Numbered from the stretch's first letter, positions 43,608-53,843 are shown. The stretch: DNA of 64,000 bases from Candidatus Gastranaerophilales bacterium (GCA_944325785.1 CALVBN010000010.1:1-64000), one strand, 5' to 3'. Notes: generated by a model from the letters alone, not told the origin. Translations and numbers: made by a program.

Positions 43608-43803
43608 TATAATCTAACTAAAGTTAGAGAAATTTCTAACTATTTGAGAATTTAAAAAAATAAAAACGCAACTTATTATATTAGTGTGAAGATATAAAAC
43701 CCCAAGGCTTACTGACAGGCTCAGTCAAGTCTTAGTGAACATATGGCAGTAGAGAGTATTGCCAAGTTCAAGGATGAAAAAAATAAGAAAAGGAGATCAC
43801 ACT
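43608..43803 (+). promoter_or_regulatory. Promoter and leader of flagellin 2
   Basis: TATAAT at 43608-43613 (possible TTAGCT -35 box, 18 bases upstream) is followed at once by CTAAC-N4-GTTAG (43614-43627) and by GTTAGA/TCTAAC (43623-43640). The middle GTTAG can pair with either neighbour, so two mutually exclusive hairpins are possible. A further ACTGA/TCAGT hairpin lies at 43711-43725. There is no sigma-28 box here. Confidence 0.45.
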
Positions 43804-44895
43804 ATGGCTTCAATCACAATCAACACGAACCTTGCCGCCTTAACGGCGCAAAGGAACTTGTCATCCGCAACAAGCGGTATGAACACTGCAATGGAAAGAT
43901 TATCTACAGGTTTTAGAATCAATTCCGGCGCAGACGATGCAGCAGGTTCTGCAGTATCAACATTAATGGAAGCACAAATTTCCGGTTATGATGTAGCAGA
44001 ATCAAATGCAACAATGGGTTTATCACTTCTTGATACTGCAGAGGGTGTACTGGACATTGTAGGCGATTACTTACAGCGTATCAGAGATTTGACCGAACAA
44101 GCTGCTAACGGTACATACGGTACATCTTCAATGCAAGCTATCAGAACAGAAGTTCAGCAGAGAATGCTTGAAATTAACCGTCTTTGTGAAGTTATTGACT
44201 TTAACGGTATACAACTTCTCGATGGTACCAGCTCTGCATACATAAGCGAATCCGGCGTAAATCTTCAAGTAAGTAACAATTCCGGACGTCCTAATATCAT
44301 TAATCTTGACAGCTCACTTTTTGCATCTGCAAAATGTACAGCATTATTCATAACAAGTGAACAGGGAAGAACCGCTGATAATTGGTATGAAAGAGGACAA
44401 GGCGCTGCAGATGGCAGTGTAGATTACGAAACATCTGCTTTATATGCAAGAATAACAGGACAGAAAGTTGAACTTAGCAACGGTACTGTCTATGACTATT
44501 CCGAATTAGGCTACACCGCTATCCAAGATATGAAGTATGACCCCAATAATGATGGTAAGAGCGTAAACAGCGTTTCATGTATTACAGCAATTTGCGATGC
44601 TGTATATACAGATGACTCAACTGCTCGTGAATTCTTGCAGTTCATTGACGAAGCTATCGAAAACGTTTCTGACAGACGTACACTAATCGGTGCTTACATG
44701 AACAGAGTAGAATCAGCTGTTGATGCAATCGGGGTGCAAAAGGAGAATATCGTATCAGCAAACTCTTCTATCAAAGATGCAGATGTTGCAGAAGAATCTT
44801 CAAACTACATAAAATATCAAATTCTTCAGCAATCAACGGCAACATTGCTATCAACTGCAAACCAGATGCCGAGTATTGCGTTAAACTTACTATAA
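43804..44895 (+). CDS. Flagellin 2
   Basis: Second filament protein, 363 residues. D0/D1 are conserved: ASITINTNLAALTAQRNLS at the start, LQRIRDLTEQAANGTYG shared with flagellin 1, and DADVAEESSNYIKYQILQQS to IALNLL at the end. The variable middle is different from flagellin 1 and contains one cysteine. The ATG at 43804 is preceded by AAAAGGAG. It has its own promoter region and terminator, so the two flagellins may be expressed at different times. Confidence 0.95.
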   Translation: MASITINTNLAALTAQRNLSSATSGMNTAMERLSTGFRINSGADDAAGSAVSTLMEAQISGYDVAESNATMGLSLLDTAEGVLDIVGDYLQRIRDLTEQAANGTYGTSSMQAIRTEVQQRMLEINRLCEVIDFNGIQLLDGTSSAYISESGVNLQVSNNSGRPNIINLDSSLFASAKCTALFITSEQGRTADNWYERGQGAADGSVDYETSALYARITGQKVELSNGTVYDYSELGYTAIQDMKYDPNNDGKSVNSVSCITAICDAVYTDDSTAREFLQFIDEAIENVSDRRTLIGAYMNRVESAVDAIGVQKENIVSANSSIKDADVAEESSNYIKYQILQQSTATLLSTANQMPSIALNLL

Positions 44896-44915
44896 TAATA
44901 TTAAATAGTGTATTG

Positions 44916-44943
44916 AAGCCCCCGCTTTATGCGGGGGCTTTTT
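44916..44943 (+). terminator. Rho-independent terminator of flagellin 2
   Basis: AAGCCCCCGC/GCGGGGGCTT stem with a TTTAT loop, then TTT, about 20 bases after the stop codon. Confidence 0.88.
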
Positions 44944-45006
44944 ATTATATAACCGAACAGCTTAACCATGTTGACCTAATAAAATATTTATTGATAGAAT
45001 AAAGCT

Positions 45007-45588
45007 ATGAAATTGTTTCAGAGAAATTATTATAAATTTTTAAGAAACAAGGGATATGACATCGGGGATTTCACATATATTGGGATTAAAACACGATTAT
45101 GTAACAAGAGCAAAATTAAAATAGGGAAATATTGCTGTATCGGGAATTATGTTTTAATAAATCCAGCATCACACCCCTTGAACTGGTTATCAGTACATCC
45201 GTTTCAATACAAAAAAGCTCTGGATTATAAGCTGTACGGCAATATGCCGGACAATTTGAATTATAAATTTTTTGATGAAACTCCAAAATCTGTAGAAATA
45301 GGACATGATGTCTGGATTGGCGAAGACGCCTGCATAATGGGAGGGGTAAAAATCCACACTGGTGCTGTAATCGGAGCAAAAGCGGTTGTAACAAAAGACA
45401 TACCGCCATACGCTGTAGCAGTTGGAGTACCCGCTAAAGTTATCAAATACAGGTTTGAAAAAGATATTATAGAAAGATTACTCAAATCATGCTGGTGGGA
45501 TCTGCCTTATGAATTTATAAAAACACTGCCGTTTAATAATATTGAAGAAAGTCTTAATTTAATAGAAAACTATTCGGATTTTAAATAA
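45007..45588 (+). CDS. Hexapeptide-repeat O-acetyltransferase (CatB-like)
   Basis: A 193-residue left-handed beta-helix acyltransferase. Hexapeptide repeats occur as KIGKYCCIGNYVLI (about 39-52) and VEIGHDVWIGEDACIMGGVKIHTGAVIGAKAVV (about 97-129), then the AVGVPAKVIKYRF segment typical of the CatB/maltose-acetyltransferase group. The acceptor could be a sugar of flagellin glycans or LPS. It stands alone just after flagellin 2. The strong transcription barriers on both sides make it an independent unit. Confidence 0.82.
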   Translation: MKLFQRNYYKFLRNKGYDIGDFTYIGIKTRLCNKSKIKIGKYCCIGNYVLINPASHPLNWLSVHPFQYKKALDYKLYGNMPDNLNYKFFDETPKSVEIGHDVWIGEDACIMGGVKIHTGAVIGAKAVVTKDIPPYAVAVGVPAKVIKYRFEKDIIERLLKSCWWDLPYEFIKTLPFNNIEESLNLIENYSDFK

Positions 45589-45620
45589 AAAACTCCCTGT
45601 TAGTTAAAACAGGGAGTTTT
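45588..45620. terminator. Bidirectional terminator
   Basis: AAAACTCCCTGTT/AACAGGGAGTTTT is a 13-bp stem with A and T tracts on both sides. It separates the acetyltransferase from the convergent metK. Confidence 0.85.
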
Positions 45621-45635
45621 AATATTATCTTACTA

Positions 45636-46907
45636 TTAGCATAAAGCGCAAAGATTTGATGCAGCCTTTTTCAAATCATCAGCTTTATCAAGCTGTTCCC
45701 AAGGAACAATAATATCAGTACGACCTACATGACCGTATGCAGCAAGTTTTTGATAGAATTTACCGCCGTTTTTAGCCGGCAGGTTTCTTAAATCAAAGTT
45801 AGAAATGATAGCAGCCGGTCTTAGATCAAAGTTTGAACGAACAAGTGCTGAAATTTCATCATCAGAAATTTTTCCTGTTCCGAAAGTATCTACAAAAATA
45901 GAAACAGGTTCTGCAACACCAATAGCATAAGCTAACTCGATTTCACACTTATCTGCAAGCCCTGCTGCTACGATATTTTTAGCAACATATCTTGCAGCAT
46001 ATGCAGCTGAACGGTCAACCTTCGTCGGATCTTTTCCGGAGAAAGCACCGCCACCGTGGCGAGAATATCCGCCGTATGTGTCAACAATAATTTTTCTGCC
46101 GGTTAAGCCGGAGTCACCCTGCGGACCGCCTACAACAAAGCGTCCTGATGGGTTAATAAGAATAATAGTCTCTGCATCCGGTTTAATAGCTTCTTTTTCA
46201 AAGACATAATCAATAACACAATGGCGTAAATCCTGTTGTATTATAGCTTGTATTTTAGCATTGTCGCTAATACCGTTTATCTCAGCAGCATGCTGTGTTG
46301 AAAGCAGCACTGTATGAATTCTTGAAGGCTTACCGTCAACATATTCAACAGTAACCTGTGATTTGCCATCCGGTCTTAAATAGCTTAAAATACCTTCTTT
46401 TCTTACTTGAGCAAGTCTGTATGACAATTTATGAGCCAAGCTTATCGGAAGAGGCATTAATTCCGGTGTTTCATTACAAGCATAACCAAACATAATTCCT
46501 TGATCGCCTGCACCGATATTATCAGTTTCACTTGTTGAGGTGTCTGAATTCTGGCTTCTGCTTTCCAGAGCTTTATTTACACCGCCTGCAATATCAACAG
46601 ACTGCTCATCAATACTTGTAAGCACAGCGCAGGTATCGCAGTCAAAACCGCCTCCTGCAGAACCTGCATAACCGATATTACGTACAGTTCTTCTTACTAC
46701 ATGCGGAATATCTACGTAACAATTTGATGTAATTTCACCGCAGACCAAAACCATGCCTGTTGTAGCAGTTGTTTCAGCAGCTACACGCGCATGAGGATCT
46801 TTTGTAAGAAATTCATCTAAAATTGCGTCAGAAATCTGATCGCATACTTTGTCGGGGTGTCCTTCCGTAACAGATTCGGAAGTAAATAGAAATTTTTTTG
46901 ATGTCAT
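45636..46907 (-). CDS. metK: S-adenosylmethionine synthetase
   Basis: Makes S-adenosylmethionine from methionine and ATP. Signatures present: [14 protein letters not shown] near residues 14-27, [12 protein letters not shown], and [19 protein letters not shown]. Length 423 is slightly above average. GGAG precedes the ATG. Its own promoter lies downstream of clpP and gives a 65-base leader with a CCGG...CCGG hairpin, so expression may be regulated at RNA level. Confidence 0.96.
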   Translation of the reverse strand: MTSKKFLFTSESVTEGHPDKVCDQISDAILDEFLTKDPHARVAAETTATTGMVLVCGEITSNCYVDIPHVVRRTVRNIGYAGSAGGGFDCDTCAVLTSIDEQSVDIAGGVNKALESRSQNSDTSTSETDNIGAGDQGIMFGYACNETPELMPLPISLAHKLSYRLAQVRKEGILSYLRPDGKSQVTVEYVDGKPSRIHTVLLSTQHAAEINGISDNAKIQAIIQQDLRHCVIDYVFEKEAIKPDAETIILINPSGRFVVGGPQGDSGLTGRKIIVDTYGGYSRHGGGAFSGKDPTKVDRSAAYAARYVAKNIVAAGLADKCEIELAYAIGVAEPVSIFVDTFGTGKISDDEISALVRSNFDLRPAAIISNFDLRNLPAKNGGKFYQKLAAYGHVGRTDIIVPWEQLDKADDLKKAASNLCALC

Positions 46908-46975
46908 TTTTTTTCTCCTTAATTTATATTACTCCGGTAAGGTTTTTAATTCCGACCCGGCTCTACACATATTAG
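46908..46975 (-). promoter_or_regulatory. metK 5' leader with hairpin
   Basis: The predicted 65-base leader contains GCCGGGTCGG...CCTTACCGG, which can fold into a stem-loop ending about 20 bases before the ribosome binding site. It does not match a SAM riboswitch class that I know. Confidence 0.35.
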
Positions 46976-46979
46976 CAAC

Positions 46980-47008
46980 ATTCTAGTATGAAGGAGAAAA
47001 AAAATCAA
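46980..47008 (-). promoter_or_regulatory. metK promoter
   Basis: TTGATT (47003-47008), 17 bases, TAGAAT (46980-46985) on the minus strand, in the gap between clpP and metK. Confidence 0.7.
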
Positions 47009-47014
47009 GAAATA

Positions 47015-47623
47015 TTAGTCGTTCACAGAAGATACAACTTTATCAATCAAACCGTATTCTACAGCCTCTTGTGCTGACAAATAGTGGTCGCGTTCACAGT
47101 CCTCTTTAACTTTTTCAAACGGCTGATTTGCATTTTCAGCCATAATACCGATTAACATGTCCTTCATTCTTAAAATTTCTTTTGCTTCAAGTTCAATATC
47201 GGTAGCCTGTCCTTTTGCACCGCCTAAAGGCTGGTGAATCATTATTCTTGCACTCGGAAGCGCCATTCTTTTGCCTTTTGCGCCTGCTGAAAGCAAAAAT
47301 GCGCCCATTGAAGCGGCTTCGCCAAGGCAGATTGTCTGGACATCGGCTTTAATAAGATTCATTGTGTCATAAATTGCCATGCCTGCAGTTATAACACCGC
47401 CCGGAGAGTTGATATAGAGCATGATATCTTTTTCAGGATTTTCGCTGTCCAGCAAAAGAAGCTGGGCAACAACAGAATTAGCTACATCATCGTCAATTTC
47501 TGTTCCGAGAAATATAATACGTTCTCTCAAAAGTCTTGAAAATATGTCAAAAGACTTTTCGCCTCTTGATGATGATTCAATAACCGTCGGCACGTAGCTC
47601 AATATCTTTTTATAATCTGTCAT
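47015..47623 (-). CDS. clpP: ATP-dependent Clp protease proteolytic subunit
   Basis: Serine peptidase of the ClpXP/ClpAP complexes. The triad is visible as Ser105 in GEAASMGAF, His130 in [11 protein letters not shown] and Asp179 in ERDHYLSA. Length 202 is standard. clpX is not adjacent; the gene upstream (56 bases) is a small membrane protein. metK follows with its own promoter. Confidence 0.96.
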   Translation of the reverse strand: MTDYKKILSYVPTVIESSSRGEKSFDIFSRLLRERIIFLGTEIDDDVANSVVAQLLLLDSENPEKDIMLYINSPGGVITAGMAIYDTMNLIKADVQTICLGEAASMGAFLLSAGAKGKRMALPSARIMIHQPLGGAKGQATDIELEAKEILRMKDMLIGIMAENANQPFEKVKEDCERDHYLSAQEAVEYGLIDKVVSSVND

Positions 47624-47679
47624 ATATCTCTCCTTGAATTCTTAACATTATTTTACAATAAAGTTAAATCGTGTGCAAT

Positions 47680-47976
47680 TTATTTTTTAAGAGCATTCTC
47701 CAGAGCCTTTTCCAAGACCTCTATTTTAGCCTCAAGAACTTTTACCCTGGAACTGCTTTCCGTAGAATTTATAGACTCTTTTTCCAGCTCGCGCTTATAT
47801 GAATTAATCCTGTCATTTTTGACATTCAGCCTTAAATTCATTAAAAGAATACCAAGCAAAAAACCGCATGTGGAAATTACAGCCATACCGGTCTTTCCAT
47901 TCAAGTAAACAAAGGCATAGACAGCGCCGGCTAAGCACAGCAGGGATAATATTATAATTAAAATTTGTTTTAGCAT
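47680..47976 (-). CDS. Small LapA/DUF1049-like membrane protein
   Basis: A 98-residue protein with two membrane helices (about residues 3-25 and 30-50) separated by a short GKTG turn, then a charged coiled coil to the end. This layout is that of LapA-domain proteins, often linked with envelope or LPS assembly. Sequence identity to the family is low by eye, so the assignment is tentative. GGAGC lies upstream of the start. It precedes clpP. Confidence 0.6.
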   Translation of the reverse strand: MLKQILIIILSLLCLAGAVYAFVYLNGKTGMAVISTCGFLLGILLMNLRLNVKNDRINSYKRELEKESINSTESSSRVKVLEAKIEVLEKALENALKK

Positions 47977-48060
47977 ATATCAAGCTCCTTGTGATTAATT
48001 GTACAATAAAAGCTTAATTTATGATAGAATAAAAGAAGATAATCCAACTAGGGTAAAAAA

Positions 48061-49128
48061 ATGGGTGATGAAGATAAACAATTTGATGCCACACCCCAGA
48101 AACTGGAAAGAGCTAGAAAAGAGGGGCAGGTTGTTAAGTCAAAGGACGTTTCTACGGCATTGTCCCTGCTTATTATGTTTACTTTTATTAATATGTTAGC
48201 CCCGATTATCTGGAAGCTGATTGTAGGACTTTTTAGAACATTATATGAACAAATACCCAATCAGCATCTGTCGGCAATCGGATACCCGTATATGCTGACG
48301 GTGAGCTTAATTCCGACGGTTGTAATTATCGGTTCGATTTTATTTGTTGCGGCTTTCGTCGCAATTATAGGAGATTTTATTCAAGTGGGACCGCTTGTTG
48401 CTGTAGCGCCTCTTGTTCCTAAGCTTGATAAACTAAACCCGATGAAATACTTCAAGAACCTTTTTCAGATGAAAACACTGTTTGAGCTTGGGAAAAACAT
48501 TGTAAAGGTTGCATTATTAGGTCTTATCGGCTGGTCAGTATACAAAGACCACCTCGAAGATATATTAAAGCTGGCTTCTATAGATAATAACTTTGCTGTT
48601 ATGAGGGAATTCGGGAAACTTGTTGTTGAATTTATATACAAAGCCTGTATTGCATTTTTAATTATCGCAGCTGCTGACTACGGGGTTACAAAATGGAAAT
48701 TCTTAAAAGACCAGAAGATGTCTTTCAAAGAAATTAAAGATGAGTACAAAAACTCCGAAGGCGACCCGCATGTAAAAGCAGCTTTAAGACAGCGCCGTAT
48801 GCAGATGCTTCAGCAGGGCGCAATGGATTCCGTACCGGATGCTGACTTTGTAGTAAGAAACCCTACCCACGTTGCCTGCGCGCTTAAATATGATGCAGAA
48901 ACAATGCAGTCCCCGACACTTACCGCCAAAGGAACAGAGCTTATTGCTAAAAAGATTATTGAAATCGCAATTCAGCACAATGTGCCTGTTATCGATAACG
49001 CCCCTGTTGCAAGAGCCTTATTCAGAATGGTTGACTTAAACCAGCAGATTCCGCCCGAACTTTATAAGGCAGTTGCAGAAATTCTATTATTCGTATACGG
49101 ATTAAAAAATAAACAGCAGGGCAATTAA
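48061..49128 (+). CDS. flhB: Flagellar type III export protein FlhB
   Basis: Membrane protein of the flagellar export gate that switches substrate class from rod/hook to filament. Four membrane helices occupy about residues 30-210; the cytoplasmic domain has the autocleavage motif NPTH (Asn267-His270) followed by VACALKYD. The N terminus DATPQKLERARKEGQV is conserved. Length 355 is normal. It is isolated from other export genes (fliPQR, flhA), but the FliA-like sigma factor follows 109 bases later. Confidence 0.95.
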   Translation: MGDEDKQFDATPQKLERARKEGQVVKSKDVSTALSLLIMFTFINMLAPIIWKLIVGLFRTLYEQIPNQHLSAIGYPYMLTVSLIPTVVIIGSILFVAAFVAIIGDFIQVGPLVAVAPLVPKLDKLNPMKYFKNLFQMKTLFELGKNIVKVALLGLIGWSVYKDHLEDILKLASIDNNFAVMREFGKLVVEFIYKACIAFLIIAAADYGVTKWKFLKDQKMSFKEIKDEYKNSEGDPHVKAALRQRRMQMLQQGAMDSVPDADFVVRNPTHVACALKYDAETMQSPTLTAKGTELIAKKIIEIAIQHNVPVIDNAPVARALFRMVDLNQQIPPELYKAVAEILLFVYGLKNKQQGN

Positions 49129-49237
49129 AAGACTGAATCCCTGCACATTTTAGCATCTTTCAGCGCAGTATATTACCTATCTTGAAAAAATATTAAAATC
49201 AAGGTAAGATTAAATAAGGTTAGTTTAATAAGAAAAG

Positions 49238-49927
49238 ATGGATAATAAAACTTTAATTAAACAATACTTAGGTGTTGTACAGAAAATTGCAAGAATAGAG
49301 CATAAACGTATACCTAACCATATGATTGAATATGAAGAACTGGTTAGTATAGGTGTGATTGCTGTACAGACTTTAATTAAAGGTAAAACAGAAGAACAGC
49401 TTGCTCATTACAATGAAGCTTACATAGGAACTGCTGTCAAATGGGCTATAAGAAATGAACTGAGACACAGATATAAATGGTATACATTAAAACATAAGAA
49501 TGATGAAAACGGAGATTATGTTTCTGACGCAATAGAAAACAGCGAAGCCGATTCAGATGAAGATATGGGATTTTCAATATCTCCGACAAAGGTTCGTGAA
49601 GCAGTTTACGAAACAATCTTATCTATTGACGGTCTTGCAGCGGCTGCAACAGATAATGCTTCTCCGTTCGATTTTATCAAAGATCCGTCTGCCCTGCCGG
49701 ATGAACAGGCTGAAATTATTGAAATGAGTAAACTTATTAAACAAGCTATTGCAAAATTACCCCAAAAAGAACGCACCGTTGTTGAGTATCGTTTTTACAG
49801 AAATATGCAGGCAAAAGATATCGCAACAATGGTAGGTCTATCACCATCAAGAATAACAAGAATTATCCAATTTTCATTAAACCAGATAAGAGAATATCTA
49901 AAATCCCGCGGAAGAGAAGATTTTTAG
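49238..49927 (+). CDS. Sigma-28/FliA-like RNA polymerase sigma factor
   Basis: A 229-residue sigma-70-family protein with region 2 (about residues 1-85: YEELVSIGVIAVQTL and AYIGTAVKWAIRNELR) and region 4 (about 170-225: LPQKERTVVEYRFYRNMQ then LSPSRITRIIQFSLNQIREYLK). Region 3 is reduced. The RNELR segment and size fit the FliA/WhiG group. Location next to flhB and the sigma-28 promoters in this window support a flagellar role, although the middle part is divergent, so a stress or sporulation-type sigma is not excluded. Confidence 0.75.
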   Translation: MDNKTLIKQYLGVVQKIARIEHKRIPNHMIEYEELVSIGVIAVQTLIKGKTEEQLAHYNEAYIGTAVKWAIRNELRHRYKWYTLKHKNDENGDYVSDAIENSEADSDEDMGFSISPTKVREAVYETILSIDGLAAAATDNASPFDFIKDPSALPDEQAEIIEMSKLIKQAIAKLPQKERTVVEYRFYRNMQAKDIATMVGLSPSRITRIIQFSLNQIREYLKSRGREDF

Positions 49928-49953
49928 ACGCGTCAAATTCAAATTGACCTTAT

Positions 49954-50520
49954 TTACCCCCTGTATGCAACCAGCAGACCGCCTTGCAGGTTTAATATTT
50001 CATACTGGAATTCTTCATCCTCATCAATTGCATCTATAAATGTCTGCACCTTTTCAGCATGTGATGTAATATTATCTGCCGTTATTACAGCTCTCGGCGT
50101 CAAATGAGGTTTAATAAGTTCAAAGTACTTTACGTATTCCCTCTTGTTCGCATCAATAAAGACAAAATCGAACATTTCGTCCTCTTTCAAATACTCCAAA
50201 ATCGTACAGGCTGAACCCTGTATAGGACGTATAATATCAGCAACTCCGCACTTTTTAAAATTTTCTATCGCAACTGACTGCCTTTTTTCGTAAAACTCGA
50301 TTGTCGTAAGCTTTCCGCCGGTATGTTTAAGAGCTTTTGCCAGCCATATTCCGGAATAGCCGTTTGAAGTACCTATTTCCAGCACACTTTTTGCCCCCAT
50401 CATTTTGATAAAAGTATTCAGCAAAATACCTGTCTCACGCGGAATATTCCAAAATTCTCTCTGCGTTTTCTCCAACTCAGCCAGCACTTCCGAGGTCACT
50501 TCATCCAGCTTTATATCCAT
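49954..50520 (-). CDS. SAM-dependent O-methyltransferase
   Basis: A 188-residue class I methyltransferase of the catechol-O-methyltransferase-like family (PF01596 type). Motif I VLEIGTSNGYSGIWLA (about residues 45-60), the acidic LTTIEFYE, and DFVFIDANKREYVKYFE are characteristic. The acceptor is unknown. It starts nine bases after the beta-propeller gene and probably shares the grpE-dnaJ transcript. The stop codon lies inside an ATTTACCCC word. Confidence 0.85.
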   Translation of the reverse strand: MDIKLDEVTSEVLAELEKTQREFWNIPRETGILLNTFIKMMGAKSVLEIGTSNGYSGIWLAKALKHTGGKLTTIEFYEKRQSVAIENFKKCGVADIIRPIQGSACTILEYLKEDEMFDFVFIDANKREYVKYFELIKPHLTPRAVITADNITSHAEKVQTFIDAIDEDEEFQYEILNLQGGLLVAYRG

Positions 50521-50529
50521 ATTAAATCC

Positions 50530-51972
50530 TTAATCAAATAATTCTACTTTATTCGTTATGATTACATCTTTTATCGGCACATTTATTGCATAAGTCTTCA
50601 ATAATTTACCCTTTGATAAATCTATTATAGAATAAAAATTATTTTTCAAATCAGTTACAACTGCCAGATTTGTATCCTCTATCAAATTAAAACCGGAAGA
50701 AAAGCCGTTTGTGCCAAGCTCTATCGCACCAATTACCGAATCATCCTTTGTATTAATCTTCTGGATAACATTATTCTGCGCGCCTAAAACATACAAAATA
50801 TTATCATATAAATTCATTGCTATAGGCTTATTCACTGTAGTAAATTCATTTATCAACCCCAGTGTTGTATAGTCTATTACTGCAATACGGCTTTTTGTAC
50901 GGCTTGAAATGTATAATTTATTATCTTTAAAAGCCAGAGCAGATACATTCGGGAATTTGCCGATATCTTTTAACTCGTATGCATTCTTTAATTCTATTGC
51001 CCATATTTCATTTTTCAGCTTGTCTACATAAAACAGCTTGTCTTCACGCAAAAGCAGATTTTCACAATACCCGTTTATCTTAATTTTCTGGACAAGTGAC
51101 ATTGTCTTCATATCTAGTACAAAGATTGTAGAAGCAGAAGGAGAAGTTATATAAGCCTTTTCATTAGCCTTATCAATTAAAATTTCCTCCGGATTTGAGG
51201 TTAAATTAACCTGTTTTATAAAACGGGAATCCGCCACGGAAATAATATCTACAAAAGGCCTGTCATAAGTTGTAACCAGAAGGAATTTTCCGTCGTTTAC
51301 AGCCTTTACATCAATTGGAATAGATTTTTGCGCGAGTGAATAACTCGGAACAGCCTTTGCCGGCTCAATTACCTGTACATTCTTGGAATAATTTGTTGTT
51401 ACAAATAATATTTTTCCCTTAAGCTGAGAAATCAATGATTGAGGAGATGCAGGTTCAGTTTCTGACAAAAAATCCTCATAAGAATCTTTGTTTTCAACCT
51501 TTATCATATCCTCGCTTTTTGTATCAATCTTAAGGTTGCCTATAATCCCTTTAATATTCTCAGGGATTATCAAACCGCTCGGGACTAACATATCTTGAGG
51601 CAAAAGTCCGGTTCTGACTTGAAGCGGAGGATTTACCATATGCAGAACTGTGCGGTGCCCCTCGCCGTCTGTCAAAACTTTTAGTATAACAAAATCATTA
51701 TTAAATATAACAACATCCGGTTCCTGCTTTAACTCTTGATTTGCAGGATAAGTTTCCTTTATTTTAAGTTCTGTTATATCAGAAAATAAGGAAGGGTAAA
51801 GAGGCAGGTAGATTGTATTATCTGGAAATATAATAACTCCGTCAAATCTTATATCAGCCTGCGGTATTTTTTCTTGAATATAACTCCTAACTTCAGCAGG
51901 AATTTTTGCGGCGAAAACATTTGTACAGCCGATTATAAAGACTCCCAATATTAATAAAAACTTCCGCATCAT
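50530..51972 (-). CDS. Exported beta-propeller protein (YVTN-like)
   Basis: A 480-residue protein with an N-terminal export signal. The signal contains FIIGC, so either lipoprotein processing at that cysteine or cleavage after VFA is possible. From about residue 190 the sequence shows propeller blades of the form ...FLLVTTYDRPFVDIISVAD..., ...AYITSPSASTIFVLDMKT... and ...LYISSRTKSRIAVIDY.... The first 170 residues are separate. It probably works in the periplasm; a ligand or enzyme role is unknown. It follows dnaJ by 41 bases. Confidence 0.72.
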   Translation of the reverse strand: MMRKFLLILGVFIIGCTNVFAAKIPAEVRSYIQEKIPQADIRFDGVIIFPDNTIYLPLYPSLFSDITELKIKETYPANQELKQEPDVVIFNNDFVILKVLTDGEGHRTVLHMVNPPLQVRTGLLPQDMLVPSGLIIPENIKGIIGNLKIDTKSEDMIKVENKDSYEDFLSETEPASPQSLISQLKGKILFVTTNYSKNVQVIEPAKAVPSYSLAQKSIPIDVKAVNDGKFLLVTTYDRPFVDIISVADSRFIKQVNLTSNPEEILIDKANEKAYITSPSASTIFVLDMKTMSLVQKIKINGYCENLLLREDKLFYVDKLKNEIWAIELKNAYELKDIGKFPNVSALAFKDNKLYISSRTKSRIAVIDYTTLGLINEFTTVNKPIAMNLYDNILYVLGAQNNVIQKINTKDDSVIGAIELGTNGFSSGFNLIEDTNLAVVTDLKNNFYSIIDLSKGKLLKTYAINVPIKDVIITNKVELFD

Positions 51973-52013
51973 CTCTCCAGAGTTATTATTATTTTATTTT
52001 ACCACAAGTTATT

Positions 52014-53135
52014 TTATTTAAAAACACCTTTTATACGTTCCTTAACGGATTCTTTTGCCTTGCGCCCCGCTTGAATTTCATAAAGTTTTTGATATAAAAC
52101 TTTCTCTTCATTGGAAATCCTTACCGGAGTCTTTACGCCAATAACAACGACATGTTCTCCTCGAACGCCCTGTTTAGACAGACTTGGAACGCCTGCGCCT
52201 TTTATTTTGACAGCTTCGCCATGCTGTATACCGGCAGGAATTGAAACCTCTCTTTCGCCGTCAAGAGTTTTGATAACAACTCTATCGCCAAGTACCGCTT
52301 GTGCCGGCGTAATATCCAGCTTTGTGAATACATTAATACCATCGCGTTTATAATACATAGAGGGTTTTACATGTATCACGATGTATAAATCTCCGGATAC
52401 ACCGCCGTTAAGTCCGGCATCACCTTCGTGCGAAAGACGCATTTTAGAACCGTTATCAACCCCTGCCGGGATTTTTAATTCTATTTTCTTTTCTACGTTC
52501 TTCCGCCCTTCTCCATGACACTCCTGACAGGGTTCTTCTATTACTGTTCCTTTGCCATGACAGTGCGGACAGGTTACTATCTGCGTAAAATGCCCTAACA
52601 CAGTTTTAGTAGTCTGCTGAATTCTTCCGCTTCCACCGCATGTTTTACAGGTAACAGGTCGTGACCCTTCTTTTGCACCTGTTCCTTTACACGACTGGCA
52701 AGTTTCAAGATGGTCTATTTTTATCTCTTTTGTAAGTCCAAAAACAGCTTCTTCAAACTCCAATTCTATATCAAGCCTTAAATCATCCCCTCTCTGCGGT
52801 GCATTGGGATCCTGGCGCCTTGAACCGCCAAAGCCAAACCCGCCGAAGAAAGAGTTAAAGACTTCATCTAAATCTCCAAAACCACCTGCAAAAGGTCCTT
52901 GAGTATTAAATCCTGCGTTTCTAAGACCGTCCTCGCCGAAACGATCATACGTTGCACGCTTTTCATCGTCTATTAATGTTTCATATGCTTTGCCTAACTC
53001 TTTGAATTTTGTTTCAGCTTCCGGAGATTTATTAACATCCGGATGCCATTTTCTTGCCATCTTTCTAAAGGCGCTTTTTATCTCTTCTTTGGTCGCATTC
53101 CTCTCTACGCCAAGTATTTCATAATAATCACTCAT
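52014..53135 (-). CDS. dnaJ: Chaperone DnaJ
   Basis: Type I Hsp40 co-chaperone of DnaK. J domain with HPD at residues 32-34 (WHPDVN), Gly/Phe-rich linker (about 78-105), four zinc-binding CxxCxGxG-type repeats (about 144-205) and C-terminal substrate-binding domains. Length 373 is normal. It follows grpE by nine bases; dnaK is not in between, which is an unusual split of the usual grpE-dnaK-dnaJ order. Confidence 0.97.
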   Translation of the reverse strand: MSDYYEILGVERNATKEEIKSAFRKMARKWHPDVNKSPEAETKFKELGKAYETLIDDEKRATYDRFGEDGLRNAGFNTQGPFAGGFGDLDEVFNSFFGGFGFGGSRRQDPNAPQRGDDLRLDIELEFEEAVFGLTKEIKIDHLETCQSCKGTGAKEGSRPVTCKTCGGSGRIQQTTKTVLGHFTQIVTCPHCHGKGTVIEEPCQECHGEGRKNVEKKIELKIPAGVDNGSKMRLSHEGDAGLNGGVSGDLYIVIHVKPSMYYKRDGINVFTKLDITPAQAVLGDRVVIKTLDGEREVSIPAGIQHGEAVKIKGAGVPSLSKQGVRGEHVVVIGVKTPVRISNEEKVLYQKLYEIQAGRKAKESVKERIKGVFK

Positions 53136-53144
53136 CGCTATTTT

Positions 53145-53756
53145 CTATTCCTCTGCTGTTGCAACATTAACCAGGGTTGGTCTTAATACTTTATCACCGA
53201 GCTTATACCCCTTTTGCAATTCTGCAATAATTGTATGTTCAGCTTTTTCTGATGTCGGAGTCTGCATAACCGCTTCATGATAATTAGGGTCAAACATTTC
53301 GCCTTCAGCCTTAATTGGTTCTAAGCCGGCTTTTGTTAAAACATCTGTAAAATTCTTGTATGCAAGATTATAACATTCCTTGACTTTATCGCAGTCTTCC
53401 ACTGTTTCTATAGCTTTTAGACCTCTTTCAAAATTATCAAGAACTTCTATCATTTTTTTCAATGTGCTTTCAGCACCATATTTTAAAAGATTTTCTCTTT
53501 CTTGCTCATGGCGCTTTCTATAATTATCAAAATCAGCGGCTAATCTTATATACTGATTGTTTAATTGGTCGTACTTCTCTTGAAGAGGATTAATATCCTC
53601 TTTTTTTGTTTCTTCAAGTTTCTCAACTGACTCTTCCTCAGAATTTTCTTCTGCAGTTTTTTCTTCGTCAGCATTTATTTCTTCGGTATTTTCGCCGAAA
53701 AATTCTTCTTTATTATCATTTACCCCTTCGTTTACCCCTTTGAATGGATTTTTCAT
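53145..53756 (-). CDS. grpE: Nucleotide exchange factor GrpE
   Basis: Releases ADP from DnaK. The first 60 residues are an acidic Glu/Asn-rich extension; the core then shows a long coiled coil (YIRLAADFDNYRKRHEQER, about residues 71-89) and the beta-domain ending VLRPTLVNVAT. Length 203. Near the start, codons for GVNEGVN create two adjacent GGGGTAAA words. No CIRCE element lies upstream, so HrcA control is not indicated. Confidence 0.95.
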   Translation of the reverse strand: MKNPFKGVNEGVNDNKEEFFGENTEEINADEEKTAEENSEEESVEKLEETKKEDINPLQEKYDQLNNQYIRLAADFDNYRKRHEQERENLLKYGAESTLKKMIEVLDNFERGLKAIETVEDCDKVKECYNLAYKNFTDVLTKAGLEPIKAEGEMFDPNYHEAVMQTPTSEKAEHTIIAELQKGYKLGDKVLRPTLVNVATAEE

Positions 53757-53843
53757 GATTTGCCCCCTTATTTAACATTATATATGATAATTATAAGGTA
53801 TCAAATCCGATATACAAGTAAAGTTTATTTTTTTTTAATAATT

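Noticed and set aside
53757..53843. CIRCE element before grpE
   Set aside because: The inverted TTAGCACTC-N9-GAGTGCTAA sequence is absent.
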